Assembly (NCBI GenBank): GCA_934539295.1
Contig: CAKTCN010000027.1
Span: 1-49,135 of the forward strand
Reading direction: 5' to 3'
DNA from: an uncultured Allosphingosinicella sp.
GTDB lineage: Bacteria > Pseudomonadota > Alphaproteobacteria > Sphingomonadales > Sphingomonadaceae
Length of the DNA stretch: 49,135 nucleotides
Shown one piece after another: positions 15,678-24,596 of this stretch (within the stretch, counting starts at the first letter, position 1; each line of letters begins with the position of its first letter). A program made the position numbers and the translations under genes. The notes under the pieces were generated by a model. It did not search any database, was not told where the DNA came from, and worked only from the letters and a program-made list of their open reading frames with translations.

Positions 15678-16049
15678 GTGTCTGAACATGCGCTAAAAGG
15701 ATGGATGAATACTTTGATCGGCTATGTCCGATCAGGGCAGCCTGACCTCACCAATCGGCAGATGGCATTGATGATGCTTGTCTACCTGACGCCCGGACCG
15801 CATACGGTGCGCGGCCTTGCCAGCATGCTGGGCGTGTCGAAGCCGGTGATCACTCGCGCCTTGAACACGCTCGGGTCGCTGGGCTATCTGCGGCGCGTCC
15901 GCGACGAAGCGGACCGGCGCAACGTGTTCGTGGCGCAGACCAACACCGGGCAGGAATTTCTTGAAAGCTTCGAACGCAATATCGAGCAGGACGGCAAAGG
16001 ACGCAAATCCGGCGCAGAGCAAGAGCGAGGCATCCTCCTCCAGCATTGA
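15678..16049 (+). CDS. MarR-family winged-helix regulator
   Basis: A 123-residue DNA-binding protein. The winged-helix core runs from NRQMALMMLVYLTPGPHTVR through the recognition helix VSKPVITRALNTLGSLGYL to the wing RVRDEADRRNVFVAQT. The GTG start at 15678 is chosen because GGGAGG ends 5 bases earlier; an extension to 15588 lacks a ribosome binding site. The C-terminal 30 residues are unusually polar (EQDGKGRKSGAEQER) and overlap an SH3-domain gene in another frame by 89 bases. Ligand and targets are unknown. Confidence 0.85.
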   Translation: MSEHALKGWMNTLIGYVRSGQPDLTNRQMALMMLVYLTPGPHTVRGLASMLGVSKPVITRALNTLGSLGYLRRVRDEADRRNVFVAQTNTGQEFLESFERNIEQDGKGRKSGAEQERGILLQH

Positions 16050-16353
16050 GGGCTTCACGCTCGAAGGCCGTGCCCCGGACCTGGACCCGCGATACGATGC
16101 GTTTCGCGGGGACCTGGCCGATATTGCGCTCGCCGGCAGGTTGTTTGTGCCCCATTATGCCGTTCCCGAGGCGCGCACCGTGGCCACTGCCAGCGCGATG
16201 CGGGCGGGGCCGGTGGAAAGCGCCGAGCAGGTCGGCGAGGTCGAGGCGGGGGCCCAGTTCCTTCTGCTCGACGTGATCGGCGATTGGGGCTGGGGCTTTC
16301 GTGCCAGCGACCACCTTGTCGGCTACGTCCGGACCGCCGACCTGGCGGACTGA
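15961..16353 (+). CDS. SH3-domain protein, probable NlpC/P60 hydrolase remnant or stand-alone domain
   Basis: A 130-residue product containing LDPRYDAFRGDLADIALAGR and FLLLDVIGDWGWGFRASDH. I know these segments from the N-terminal SH3 domain of sphingomonad NlpC/P60 (C40) peptidases. The catalytic Cys-His domain that should follow is absent, because a TGA comes right after the SH3 domain. The only usable start is TTG 15961 with AGGA 5 bases upstream, which places the first 89 bases inside the marR-like gene. It is either a truncated relic or an independent binding domain. Confidence 0.6.
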   Translation: MKASNAISSRTAKDANPAQSKSEASSSSIEGFTLEGRAPDLDPRYDAFRGDLADIALAGRLFVPHYAVPEARTVATASAMRAGPVESAEQVGEVEAGAQFLLLDVIGDWGWGFRASDHLVGYVRTADLAD

Positions 16354-16379
16354 TCCGGAATTCAGCTTAGCGGAAGCGA

Positions 16380-16910
16380 TTACTTCACCGGCCGCTTTTC
16401 GAGCTTCCTCGCGAGAGTCCGGCGGTGCATGCCCAGCCTTCGCGCCGTCTCGGATATGTTGAACCCGGTGGCGGCGAGCGTCTCGTTGATCATCTCCCAT
16501 TCGTGCGTCTTGATGGACGATGCGCGGCCGCCGACGGGGACTTCCGGATCGCCGGCGACGCTGCCGAACGCGGCCTCGATATCGTCGGTGCTGGAAGGCT
16601 TCACGAGATAGTGGCAGGCACCGAGCTTGATCGCCTCCACCGCCGTCGCAATGCTCGCATAGCCGGTCAGCACCACGATAAGCATGGCCGGATCCTGGGC
16701 GTGGAGCCGTGCGACGCAGGGAAGGCCCGATGCGGTGCCGAGTTTCAGATCCACCACGGCCCGGCTGGGCGTTCCGGCAGCGAGAACGACCTCGATCTCG
16801 GCAAGGCTTGCCGCCACCTGCACCCGGTAGCCGCGCCGTTCGAACGAGCGCTGCAGCGTGCGTGCGAAAGTCTCGTCATCGTCGACGACCAGCAGAGTCG
16901 GTTCATCCAT
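16380..16910 (-). CDS. regA: RegA/ActR/PrrA-type response regulator
   Basis: A 176-residue regulator. The receiver domain has the acidic pocket at D10-D12, the phospho-acceptor D54 (AVVDLKLG), T82 and K104. A linker and a Fis-type helix-turn-helix (NISETARRLGMHRRTLARKL, 151-170) follow. That HTH is diagnostic of the RegA/PrrA/ActR/RoxR group controlling respiration and redox genes. The ATG is one base after the stop of the sensor kinase gene. It is the last gene of the cyo-SURF1-kinase operon, so it is likely co-expressed with the oxidase it may regulate. Confidence 0.92.
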   Translation of the reverse strand: MDEPTLLVVDDDETFARTLQRSFERRGYRVQVAASLAEIEVVLAAGTPSRAVVDLKLGTASGLPCVARLHAQDPAMLIVVLTGYASIATAVEAIKLGACHYLVKPSSTDDIEAAFGSVAGDPEVPVGGRASSIKTHEWEMINETLAATGFNISETARRLGMHRRTLARKLEKRPVK

Positions 16911-16911
16911 G

Positions 16912-18225
16912 TCAGCGCTGTCCCTTCGTAGCGGCCACCGGCAGCAGCAGGCGCACCTCCGCGCCGACAGGCTGGCAGTTGCGTGCCTCGAGCCGGCCGC
17001 CCAGCCGGCGGGCGACATTGGCGGCGAGGAACATGCCAAGGCCATGTCCCGGCCCCTTTGTGGACTGGTATAGCGTCCCGACGCTCGCCAGCGCAGCCGG
17101 GCTGAACCCCGGGCCTTCATCCTCCACCGTGATCGCGAGCATGCCACCCTCCAGCGGCGCACTGAGCCGCAGCCCGGCGGGCGATGCCTCATAGGCATTG
17201 TCCAGCAGGTTCCACACCGCCTGGCGGAGCGCCGGATCGACCGCGATGACGGCCGTGCCGACCGCGTCCGGATCGTAGTGCAGCAGCGCATCCTGATGAG
17301 TTTCTTTCCACGATTCCACCACCGCATCGAGGAACGGGCCCGCGGCCTTGCTCCCCATCGCCTCACCCCTCGGCTGGCCGGCGGAGCGCAGGATGTCCGA
17401 CACGATCGCCTTGCACCTTTGCACCTCTGCCTGCATTTCCTTCACCTCGCCGGCAAGCTGCGGGTCGTCCGCCACTGCCGGTACGCGCGACCAGTCGGAC
17501 AGGATGATCGACAGCGTGCCGAGCGGCGTTCCGAGTTCGTGCGCAGCGCCGGAGGCGAAGAGCCCCATGCGTACGATCCCTTCCTCTTCGGCCGCATGCT
17601 GGCGCAGGTCCGCCACGTGGGCGTCGCGCGCACGAAGGTTGCGGCTGATGCGCACAATGAAGAGGACCAGCAGCACTGCCACCATCGCGAAGCCCGCCCA
17701 GCGTGCCGCGGCAAAGAGGTCGGCGGCGTTTGCCACAAGCTCATCGGGAAGACGCAATGGCTGGTAGTTGAAGCTGAGCAGGGCGTAGCTGAGGATCCCC
17801 GCCGCCAGGAGGATGCCGACACCCCATGGCGGCAGCAGGATCGCGCCGAGCACCACCTGCAACAGGTATAAGGAGATGAACGGATTGGTGGCTCCGCCGC
17901 TGAAATAGAGCTGCAGCGTCAGCGCGCCCATGTCCAGCAACAGGGCGAGCAGCACATGCCCGGTCCGTACCCGGCGACGGAACAACGCTATGCTGGTCAG
18001 GAGGTTGGCCGTCGCGAGCGTCAGCGCAACGGCCAGCATGTCGAGTATGGGGAGCCTGATCTCGAGCCCGAAATGGACCAGCAGGATGGTCAGCGTCTGT
18101 CCCGCGACGGCAATCCAGCGCAGTTGAACCAGCTGCCACATATTCTCGGCCGCGACTGTGTCGTCACCCAGCCCCGGCGATGCGCCGGCCCGCCTGCGGG
18201 TGAGTGCGAGAAGCGGCGCGTCCAT
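16912..18225 (-). CDS. regB: RegB/ActS/PrrB-type redox sensor histidine kinase
   Basis: A 437-residue membrane kinase with six predicted N-terminal helices. It contains the quinone-binding motif GGATNPF (110-116) of RegB, an H-box with H229 (ASGAAHELGTPLG), and C271 in VQRCKAIVSDIL, aligned with the redox-active cysteine of RegB (C265 in Rhodobacter). The ATPase domain has an N-box (WNLLDNAYEAS) and a GHGLGMFLA G-box. ATG 18225 overlaps the SURF1 stop by one base (TGATG). Family knowledge suggests it senses the quinone pool and thiol state and phosphorylates RegA. Confidence 0.93.
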   Translation of the reverse strand: MDAPLLALTRRRAGASPGLGDDTVAAENMWQLVQLRWIAVAGQTLTILLVHFGLEIRLPILDMLAVALTLATANLLTSIALFRRRVRTGHVLLALLLDMGALTLQLYFSGGATNPFISLYLLQVVLGAILLPPWGVGILLAAGILSYALLSFNYQPLRLPDELVANAADLFAAARWAGFAMVAVLLVLFIVRISRNLRARDAHVADLRQHAAEEEGIVRMGLFASGAAHELGTPLGTLSIILSDWSRVPAVADDPQLAGEVKEMQAEVQRCKAIVSDILRSAGQPRGEAMGSKAAGPFLDAVVESWKETHQDALLHYDPDAVGTAVIAVDPALRQAVWNLLDNAYEASPAGLRLSAPLEGGMLAITVEDEGPGFSPAALASVGTLYQSTKGPGHGLGMFLAANVARRLGGRLEARNCQPVGAEVRLLLPVAATKGQR

Positions 18226-18923
18226 CACAACGGCCGCCGCTTGCTCAACAGGAGGTAGACGGCGCCAGCACCGAGCAGCGCCAGCGTGAACCAGGTGATG
18301 GCATAGACCAGATGGCTGTTCCTGAAGCGCACCACGGTCAGCCCGCCGATCGGATAGCCACCTACATTTGAAGCGGCATCGGCATCGACGAAGAAGGGTG
18401 CGACCTGCGACAGATTGCGGGCGTCAGCGATGGCAGCCACGTCGCGCGAGTACCAGCGCTCCTGCCCGGGATCGTTGGACCGGAGGAACCCGCCGCCGGG
18501 CTCCGTGATGCGGAGCAGTCCAGTGACTGTGACTTGACCGGGCACCTGCCCCTCTCGCCGGGATGCCGGCAGACGCCGTTCCGAAGGAACAAAGCCGCGG
18601 TTGATCAGCACGAAGCCTTGCGGCGTCCGAAGCGGGGTCAACACCCAGAAGCCGGCACCGCGTTCGGTTACAGCCTGCACGAGGGTTTCCCGATCGTGCA
18701 CGAAGGTGCCGCGCGCGGCGACCTTGCGATATTCCTCCGCCTTCGCGTCGAAGCCCGCCCATCGGCCCGCGTCGGGTATCGGCACCGGCGGCGCTGCGAG
18801 ACGAGCCTCGATCCGGTCGATCAGATCGAGCTTCCAGGCGAGACGCTCCACCTGCCAGACGCCCAGGCCGGCGAACAGCAACGTCGCGGCCAAGGACAGT
18901 CCGAGAAGGAGAGCGCGCTTCAA
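18225..18923 (-). CDS. SURF1 family oxidase assembly protein
   Basis: A 232-residue membrane protein with the SURF1 layout: N-terminal helix (LLLGLSLAATLLFAGLGVWQ), a periplasmic domain, and a C-terminal helix (ITWFTLALLGAGAVYLLLS). GVWQVERLAWKLDLI and FVLINRGFVP are family signatures. SURF1 proteins assist heme insertion in heme-copper oxidases. No ATG is available; TTG 18923, preceded by AAGGGGGA, is the likely start, 11 bases after cyoD. The stop overlaps the sensor kinase start. This gene joins the oxidase and regulatory parts of the operon. Confidence 0.9.
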   Translation of the reverse strand: MKRALLLGLSLAATLLFAGLGVWQVERLAWKLDLIDRIEARLAAPPVPIPDAGRWAGFDAKAEEYRKVAARGTFVHDRETLVQAVTERGAGFWVLTPLRTPQGFVLINRGFVPSERRLPASRREGQVPGQVTVTGLLRITEPGGGFLRSNDPGQERWYSRDVAAIADARNLSQVAPFFVDADAASNVGGYPIGGLTVVRFRNSHLVYAITWFTLALLGAGAVYLLLSKRRPL

Positions 18924-18934
18924 GCGATCCCCCT

Positions 18935-19333
18935 TCAGGGCATCTCCGCCGACATCGGCATCATGTTGGTGTTGAGGTGGTACATGATCCACAGCGAACC
19001 CGCGATCACGATCAATACGACCACTGCCGTGAAGACATAGGCCATGAGCGTCCAACCGCCCTCCCCGCGCGTGTTGACGTGGAGGAAGCAGATCGTGTGA
19101 ACCAGGATTTGAGCGACCGCAAAGGCGATAACGGTAATCGCCGTCGCCTGGGCCGAGAAGGTGCCGGTCATCACCATCCAGAACGGTATGGCGGTGAGCA
19201 CGGCCGACAGGAGGAAGCCGACCACATAGCTGCGGCGGGTGCCGTGCCCGTGCGTGTCGCCGTGACTGTGCGCCGCATCGGCATGGCCGTGTGCGTGGCC
19301 AGGTGCGCCATGCGCGTGGGTGACGTCGCTCAT
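18935..19333 (-). CDS. cyoD: Cytochrome bo ubiquinol oxidase subunit IV, with His-rich N-terminus
   Basis: A 132-residue subunit IV. Three transmembrane helices span about residues 36-57, 64-86 and 97-121, and HTICFLHVN is conserved. The first 31 residues are a histidine-rich leader with nine His (for example [19 protein letters not shown]), longer than in E. coli CyoD and resembling metal-binding tracts. ATG 19333 overlaps the cyoC stop by 4 bases (ATGA). The His tract may bind copper or zinc; this is inference. Confidence 0.92.
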   Translation of the reverse strand: MSDVTHAHGAPGHAHGHADAAHSHGDTHGHGTRRSYVVGFLLSAVLTAIPFWMVMTGTFSAQATAITVIAFAVAQILVHTICFLHVNTRGEGGWTLMAYVFTAVVVLIVIAGSLWIMYHLNTNMMPMSAEMP

Positions 19334-19968
19334 CGCAGGACCCCGAGTAGATAGACGAAGGTGAAGACGCCGATCCAGATGACGTCGAGGAAGTGCCAGA
19401 ACATGGACAGGCACATCAGGCGGCGCTGGTTCTCCACATGCAGGCCGCGCTGGCGCAGCTGCACCAGCAGTACCACCAGCCAGACGAGGCCGAAGGTGAC
19501 GTGGAGGCCGTGCGTGCCGACCAGGGTGAAGAAGGCCGACAGGAAGGCACTGCGCTGCGGCGTCGCGCCCTCGTGGATGAGGTGCGCGAATTCGTAGAGC
19601 TCGACGCCCACGAAGGCGAGGCCGAGCAGGCCGGTCACCACCAGCCAGGCCTGGGTCGCGCCGAGCTTCCGTTCCTGCATCGCGATCATCGCGAAGCCGT
19701 AGGTGATCGACGACACGAGCAGCAGGGCCGTGTTGAGCGCCACCAGCGGAAGCTGGAAGATCTCGTGCGGCGCGGGACCGCCCGCATAAGCGGTGCTGAG
19801 CACGCCATAGGTGGCGAACAGGGTGGCGAAGATGAGCGCGTCGCTCATCAGGTAGATCCAGAAGCCGAGCAGCGTGCCGCCGCCCGACTCGTGGTGGTGA
19901 TCGTCCTCCTCGACCAGGTAGAAGGTCGGGTTGGCCGGGCGGTCGTCGGTCATTGCGGTTGTCGCCAT
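19330..19968 (-). CDS. cyoC: Cytochrome bo ubiquinol oxidase subunit III
   Basis: A 212-residue membrane protein with five predicted helices. [40 protein letters not shown] and [20 protein letters not shown] are characteristic of CyoC/COX3. The N-terminus carries an acidic, His-containing stretch ([12 protein letters not shown]). It overlaps cyoD by 4 bases and starts 1 base after the cyoB stop. Confidence 0.95.
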   Translation of the reverse strand: MATTAMTDDRPANPTFYLVEEDDHHHESGGGTLLGFWIYLMSDALIFATLFATYGVLSTAYAGGPAPHEIFQLPLVALNTALLLVSSITYGFAMIAMQERKLGATQAWLVVTGLLGLAFVGVELYEFAHLIHEGATPQRSAFLSAFFTLVGTHGLHVTFGLVWLVVLLVQLRQRGLHVENQRRLMCLSMFWHFLDVIWIGVFTFVYLLGVLR

Positions 19969-19969
19969 G

Positions 19970-21967
19970 TCAGGCCCCTGCCGCGAGCATGTTGGTGCGC
20001 GCGTCCTCGGTTTGCGTCACTTCCTCCGCCGGGATGTAGTAATCGCGATTGTAGTTGAAGGTGTGGCCGATGCTGACGACGAACAGCCCGACCAGCGCCA
20101 CGGCCGCCAGCCACCAGATGTACCAGACCATGGCGAAGCCGAGCACGAGGGCGAGGCCCGACAAGATCACGCCGGCGCCGGTGTTGCGCGGCATGTGGAT
20201 CGGGCGGAAGCCCTTCACCGGCCGCTCGTGCCCGCGATCCTTCATGTCGTACCAGGCGTCGAGATCGTGGACCTGCGGCGTGACGGCGAAATTATAAGCC
20301 GGCGGGGGAGAGGAGGTCGCCCATTCAAGCGTGCGACCGTCCCACGGATCGCCGGTCGTGTCGCGCAGCCTGTCGCGATTCTTAATGCTGACCGCGATCT
20401 GGATGACGAAGGCGGCGATGCCGACCGCAATGATCGCGACGCCGATGCCTGCGATCACGAACAAGGGCTGGGTCGATGCATCCTCCACCTGCTGCAGGCG
20501 GCGGGTGACGCCCATTAGGCCGGCAATGTACATCGGCGTCCAGGCGACCCAATAGCCGATCACCCAGCCCCAGAAGTGGATACGGCCCCAGAAGGGGTCG
20601 AGCTTGAACCCGAACGCCTTCGGCCACCAGTAATCTATGCCGGCGAACAGGGCGAACACAACGCCGCCGATGATGACGTTGTGGAAGTGCGCCACCAGGA
20701 ACAGCGAATTGTGGAGCACGAAGTCGGCCGGCGGGACCGCCAGCAGCACGCCCGTCATGCCGCCCACGGTGAAGGTGAGCATGAAGGCGACCACCCACTG
20801 CATCGGCAGTTCGAACCGGATGCGGCCGCGATACATGGTGAACAGCCAGTTGAAGATCTTCGCTCCCGTCGGGATCGAGATGATCATCGTGGCGATGCCG
20901 AAGAAGCTGTTGACGCTGGCGCCCGAGCCCATGGTGAAGAAGTGGTGGAGCCATACCAGCCAGGACAGGATGGTGATGACCACCGTCGCGTAGACCATCG
21001 ACGAATAGCCGAACAGGCGCTTGCCGGTGAAGGTCGACGTGATTTCCGAATAGATACCGAATGCGGGCAGGATCAGGACGTACACTTCCGGATGGCCCCA
21101 TATCCACACCAGGTTCCAGTACATCATCGGGTTGCCGCCGAGATCGTTGGTGAAGAAGTTGAAGCCCATGTAGCGGTCGAGCATCAGCATCGCGAGCGCG
21201 GCGGTCAGCACCGGGAAGATGGCGACGACCAGGATGTTCGAGCAGAAGGACGTCCACACGAAGATCGGCATCTTCATCATGGTCATGCCAGGCGCGCGCA
21301 TCTTGATCACGGTCACGACCATGTTGATGCCCGACAAGGTGGTGCCTATGCCCGCTATCTGCAGCGCCCATAGGTAATAATCCGGTCCTGTGTCGGGGCT
21401 GTTCTCCAGGTTCGCGACCGGCACGTAGTTGAGCCAGCCGCCGCGCGTGAATTCGCCCACGAACAGCGACACCATGACGAGCAGCGCGCCCGCCACCGTC
21501 AGCCAGAAGCTGAGGTTGTTGAGGAACGGGAAGGCCACGTCGCGGGCGCCGATCTGGAGCGGCAGGACGTAGTTGACCAGGCCGACCACCAGCGGGATCG
21601 CCACGAAGAAGATCATGATCGTCCCGTGGGCCGAGAAGACCTGGTCATAATGGTGCGGCGGCAGATAGCCCTCGGACGCGCCGAAGGCCATCGCCTGCTG
21701 CAGACGCATCATCACCGCATCGGCGAAGCCGCGCAGCAGCATGATGATGCCGAGGATGATGTACATGATGCCGATCTTCTTGTGATCGACGGTGGTGAAC
21801 CATTCGCGCCACAGCCAGCCCCAGAGCCGGTATTTGGTCAGCGCGCCGACGATGCCGATGCCGCCCAGCGCGACCACCGCGAAGGTGACGAGCAGGATCG
21901 GTTCATGGACCGGGAAGGATTCCCAGCCGAGGCGGCCGAAGATCGTTCGGGTGACGGAAGAATCCAT
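19970..21967 (-). CDS. cyoB: Cytochrome bo ubiquinol oxidase subunit I
   Basis: A 665-residue catalytic subunit that oxidises ubiquinol, reduces O2 to water and pumps protons. Heme and CuB ligand regions are intact: [36 protein letters not shown] (His-Tyr pair), HHFFTMG and HFHNVIIGG. The 15-helix profile and length match E. coli CyoB. A GTG at 21973, overlapping the cyoA stop (GTGA), is an alternative start two codons upstream of ATG 21967. It forms one operon with cyoA, cyoC and cyoD. Confidence 0.97.
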   Translation of the reverse strand: MDSSVTRTIFGRLGWESFPVHEPILLVTFAVVALGGIGIVGALTKYRLWGWLWREWFTTVDHKKIGIMYIILGIIMLLRGFADAVMMRLQQAMAFGASEGYLPPHHYDQVFSAHGTIMIFFVAIPLVVGLVNYVLPLQIGARDVAFPFLNNLSFWLTVAGALLVMVSLFVGEFTRGGWLNYVPVANLENSPDTGPDYYLWALQIAGIGTTLSGINMVVTVIKMRAPGMTMMKMPIFVWTSFCSNILVVAIFPVLTAALAMLMLDRYMGFNFFTNDLGGNPMMYWNLVWIWGHPEVYVLILPAFGIYSEITSTFTGKRLFGYSSMVYATVVITILSWLVWLHHFFTMGSGASVNSFFGIATMIISIPTGAKIFNWLFTMYRGRIRFELPMQWVVAFMLTFTVGGMTGVLLAVPPADFVLHNSLFLVAHFHNVIIGGVVFALFAGIDYWWPKAFGFKLDPFWGRIHFWGWVIGYWVAWTPMYIAGLMGVTRRLQQVEDASTQPLFVIAGIGVAIIAVGIAAFVIQIAVSIKNRDRLRDTTGDPWDGRTLEWATSSPPPAYNFAVTPQVHDLDAWYDMKDRGHERPVKGFRPIHMPRNTGAGVILSGLALVLGFAMVWYIWWLAAVALVGLFVVSIGHTFNYNRDYYIPAEEVTQTEDARTNMLAAGA

Positions 21968-21969
21968 GG

Positions 21970-23079
21970 TCACTGGTCTTTCTGATCGCGCCGGGTGGTG
22001 CCGGGCTGTCCCGGGCGAGGCGCGGTATGATGTTCAACGACGCCCTTTTCATCACCCTCTTTGAACAGGGCGCCTTCGGGCTTTTCGCCATCGGGCGGAG
22101 GCGCGTTGCGCCCCGAAGGCATGCCGGAGCCGACGCGATGGTCGTCATGGCCGGTGCCGCCCGCCTGAATGTCGTGGCGCATGACGTCGCTCATGCACGG
22201 CGTGCCGGGACGCACGCAACGATTGTAGATGCGGTCGAAGAGGTTGCCGTCGACGGCAGAGAAATAGAGGGCGGGCACGCGCTCGCTCGGCTGCTGAAGC
22301 GAGAGGTAGCGGCGGGTGTCGAGCGCGGGGCCGCTCGCCCTCACCCGGTTCACCCAGGCGCCGAAGCCCGCATCGTCCACGCCATAGAGCTTGAAGCGCA
22401 TGTGCGAGAAACCCTCCCCGCTGTAATTGGCGGACATGCCGTCATAGACGCCGGGCTTGTTCAGCACGGCATGGAGCGTGCTGCGCATGGCGGGCATGGT
22501 GTAGATCATGCCGGCGAGCGTCGGCGCGTAGAAGGTGTTCATCTTGTCGCTGGAGGTCAGATCGAACCGCACCTGGCGATCGACGGGCAGGACCAGCTCG
22601 TTCACCGTCGCGATGCCCTGCTCGGGATAGATGAACAGCCATTTCCAGTCGAGCGAGACGACCTGGATCGTCATGGGGCGATCATTCGGGGTCGCCGCCT
22701 TTTCAGCCGAAATGCGGTTGATCGGGCGGAACGGATCGAGAAGGTGGGTGCTCCACCAGGTCAACGCGCCGAGACAGATGATGATCAGCAAGGGCGCCGA
22801 CCAGATGATCAGCTCCAGCGAGGTCGAATGGTCGAAATGCGGATCGTAGGTCGCATCCTTGTTGCTCGCCCGGTAGCGCCAGGCGAACAGCACCGTCAGC
22901 GCCATCACCGGAACGATGATGACCAGCATCAGGGCCGTGGAGATATAGATGATGTCCCGCTGCTGCAGGGCGATATCACCCGCGGGATTGAGCACGTCGC
23001 CCGAACATGCAGACAGCAATGCCGTGAGCGGCAGCAGCGGCAGCAGACGTAAGATGGACCTGGACTTGACTTCGCGCAT
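21970..23079 (-). CDS. cyoA: Cytochrome bo ubiquinol oxidase subunit II
   Basis: A 369-residue lipoprotein. The signal peptide ends in a lipobox LLSAC with C25, followed by two transmembrane helices and a periplasmic cupredoxin-like domain. [20 protein letters not shown] and [16 protein letters not shown] are conserved, while the CuA cysteines of cytochrome c oxidases are absent, as expected for a quinol oxidase. About 70 C-terminal residues, polar and containing HDDHR and EHH, extend past the usual end. It is the first gene of the operon. Confidence 0.95.
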   Translation of the reverse strand: MREVKSRSILRLLPLLPLTALLSACSGDVLNPAGDIALQQRDIIYISTALMLVIIVPVMALTVLFAWRYRASNKDATYDPHFDHSTSLELIIWSAPLLIIICLGALTWWSTHLLDPFRPINRISAEKAATPNDRPMTIQVVSLDWKWLFIYPEQGIATVNELVLPVDRQVRFDLTSSDKMNTFYAPTLAGMIYTMPAMRSTLHAVLNKPGVYDGMSANYSGEGFSHMRFKLYGVDDAGFGAWVNRVRASGPALDTRRYLSLQQPSERVPALYFSAVDGNLFDRIYNRCVRPGTPCMSDVMRHDIQAGGTGHDDHRVGSGMPSGRNAPPPDGEKPEGALFKEGDEKGVVEHHTAPRPGQPGTTRRDQKDQ

Positions 23080-23088
23080 GGACCTCCG

Positions 23089-23138
23089 CCTATCCCGGCA
23101 CGCGCCCCGGCCGACATTGGACATTTTGTCCTATCCCG
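23089..23138 (-). promoter_or_regulatory. Candidate cyo control region
   Basis: The 129-base spacer between cyoA and the divergent MFS gene holds a direct repeat of CCTATCCCG (23089-23097 and 23130-23138, offset 41). Abutting the second copy is the perfect dyad GGACATTTTGTCC (23119-23131). These are the only notable elements and could bind an oxygen or redox regulator. No FNR or classical RegA consensus is evident. Confidence 0.35.
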
Positions 23139-23208
23139 CCACCGCGCTTTTCTGGTGCAAGGCGCGTTATACCGCAATAACATCGAATTGAAGGCCCGGA
23201 GCGAACGA

Positions 23209-24543
23209 ATGAGTGCACCGATTGCAGCGTCGACCTCGACGCCCCTCGAACGGGACGCCGCCATCGTGAATGCGCGCGACCACCAGATCGCACCGGGCGA
23301 GATCGCCATCGGCGTGATCGTGGGGCGGACGAGCGAGTTTTTCGACTTCTTCGTTTATGCCATCGCGTCGGTGCTGGTGTTTCCGTCGCTCGTGTTTCCC
23401 TTCGTCGATGCGGTTACGGGCACGCTCTATTCCTTCGCCGTCTTCTCGCTCGCCTTTATCGCGCGACCGCTAGGTTCGGCGATCTTCATCTGGGTCGACG
23501 GCAAATACGGGCGCGGGGTCAAGCTCACGATCGCTCTCCTGCTGCTCGGCGGTTCGACCATGGCGATGGCCTTCATGCCCGGCTACGGCCAGGTCGGCGC
23601 GGCCGCCATCTGGCTGCTTGCGCTGTTCCGGATCGGTCAGGGACTCGCGCTCGGCGGCGCGTGGGACGGCCTTCCCTCGCTGCTTTCGTTGAACGCGCCC
23701 AAGGATCGCCGCGGCTGGTATGCGATGATCCCGCAGCTCGGCGCCCCGCTCGGCCTGATGGTGGCGGCAGGCCTGTTCGCCTTCTTCATGTCCACGCTTT
23801 CCAGCGCCGACTTCCTGTCATGGGGCTGGCGTTATCCCTTCTTCGTGGCCTTTGCGATCAACGTGGTGGCCCTGTTCGCGCGCCTGCGCCTGGTCGCAAC
23901 GCCCGAGTTCCAGCGCCTTTTCGAAAGCCGCGAGCTCCAGCCGGCGCCGTTCTGGGCGACGGTGCGCGAGGAGCCGAAGACGATCATCCTCGGCGCCTTC
24001 GCCCCGCTCGCCAGCTTTGCATTGTTCCACCTGGTGACGGTTTTCCCGCTGTCCTGGGTTACCCTCTACACCGGCGAGGAGCCGGCCCGTTTCCTAGTGA
24101 TCGAGATCGTCGGCGCGGCGGTGTGCGTGCTGTCGATGCTCGCGTCGGGTATCATCGCGGACCGAGTCGGGCGCCGTGCCGTTCTGGGCGTCTCGGCGGC
24201 CTTGATCGGCGCGTATAGCGGTTTCGCACCGCAACTGCTGGGCGCGGGCGGGTTCGGCGAGACGGTGTACATGCTGGCCGGCTTCGTCCTGCTCGGCCTC
24301 GCATTCGGCCAGTCTTCGGGCGCGGTGAACAGCAACTTTTCGAGCGCACGCCGCTACACGGGTGCCGCGACCACCGCCAACCTGGCATGGCTCATCGGCG
24401 CCGGGTTCGCGCCGCTGGTGGCGCTGGCGCTCGCCAGCAATTTCGGCCTCTGGTCGGTCGGCGCCTACCTCCTGTCGGGAGCGATCTGCACGCTGGCCGC
24501 GCTCGCGATCAACAAGGATTGGGCACGGCCGTCGGAGGCGTAA
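23209..24543 (+). CDS. MFS transporter, metabolite:H+ symporter type
   Basis: A 444-residue protein with 12 predicted helices. The N-terminal VGRTSEFFDFFVYAIASVLV and the loop IWVDGKYGRGVKLTIALLLL match the MHS (ShiA/ProP-like) branch of the major facilitator superfamily. The segment IADRVGRRAVLGVSAAL is the symmetrical loop in the second half. Substrates in this branch are usually organic acids or osmolytes; here it is unknown. The ATG has CGGAG 8 bases upstream. It diverges from cyoA and converges on the LacI gene. Confidence 0.9.
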   Translation: MSAPIAASTSTPLERDAAIVNARDHQIAPGEIAIGVIVGRTSEFFDFFVYAIASVLVFPSLVFPFVDAVTGTLYSFAVFSLAFIARPLGSAIFIWVDGKYGRGVKLTIALLLLGGSTMAMAFMPGYGQVGAAAIWLLALFRIGQGLALGGAWDGLPSLLSLNAPKDRRGWYAMIPQLGAPLGLMVAAGLFAFFMSTLSSADFLSWGWRYPFFVAFAINVVALFARLRLVATPEFQRLFESRELQPAPFWATVREEPKTIILGAFAPLASFALFHLVTVFPLSWVTLYTGEEPARFLVIEIVGAAVCVLSMLASGIIADRVGRRAVLGVSAALIGAYSGFAPQLLGAGGFGETVYMLAGFVLLGLAFGQSSGAVNSNFSSARRYTGAATTANLAWLIGAGFAPLVALALASNFGLWSVGAYLLSGAICTLAALAINKDWARPSEA

Positions 24544-24596
24544 AGGCCGGTGCCGTGAAGCTTGCCTTGGTGTCCGGCAGGCACGCGGCCTGCTAG

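Noticed and set aside
24577..24593. GCAGGC/GCCTGC hairpin between the MFS and LacI genes as a terminator
   Set aside because: Only a 6-bp stem without a T-run on either strand; too common in GC-rich DNA.
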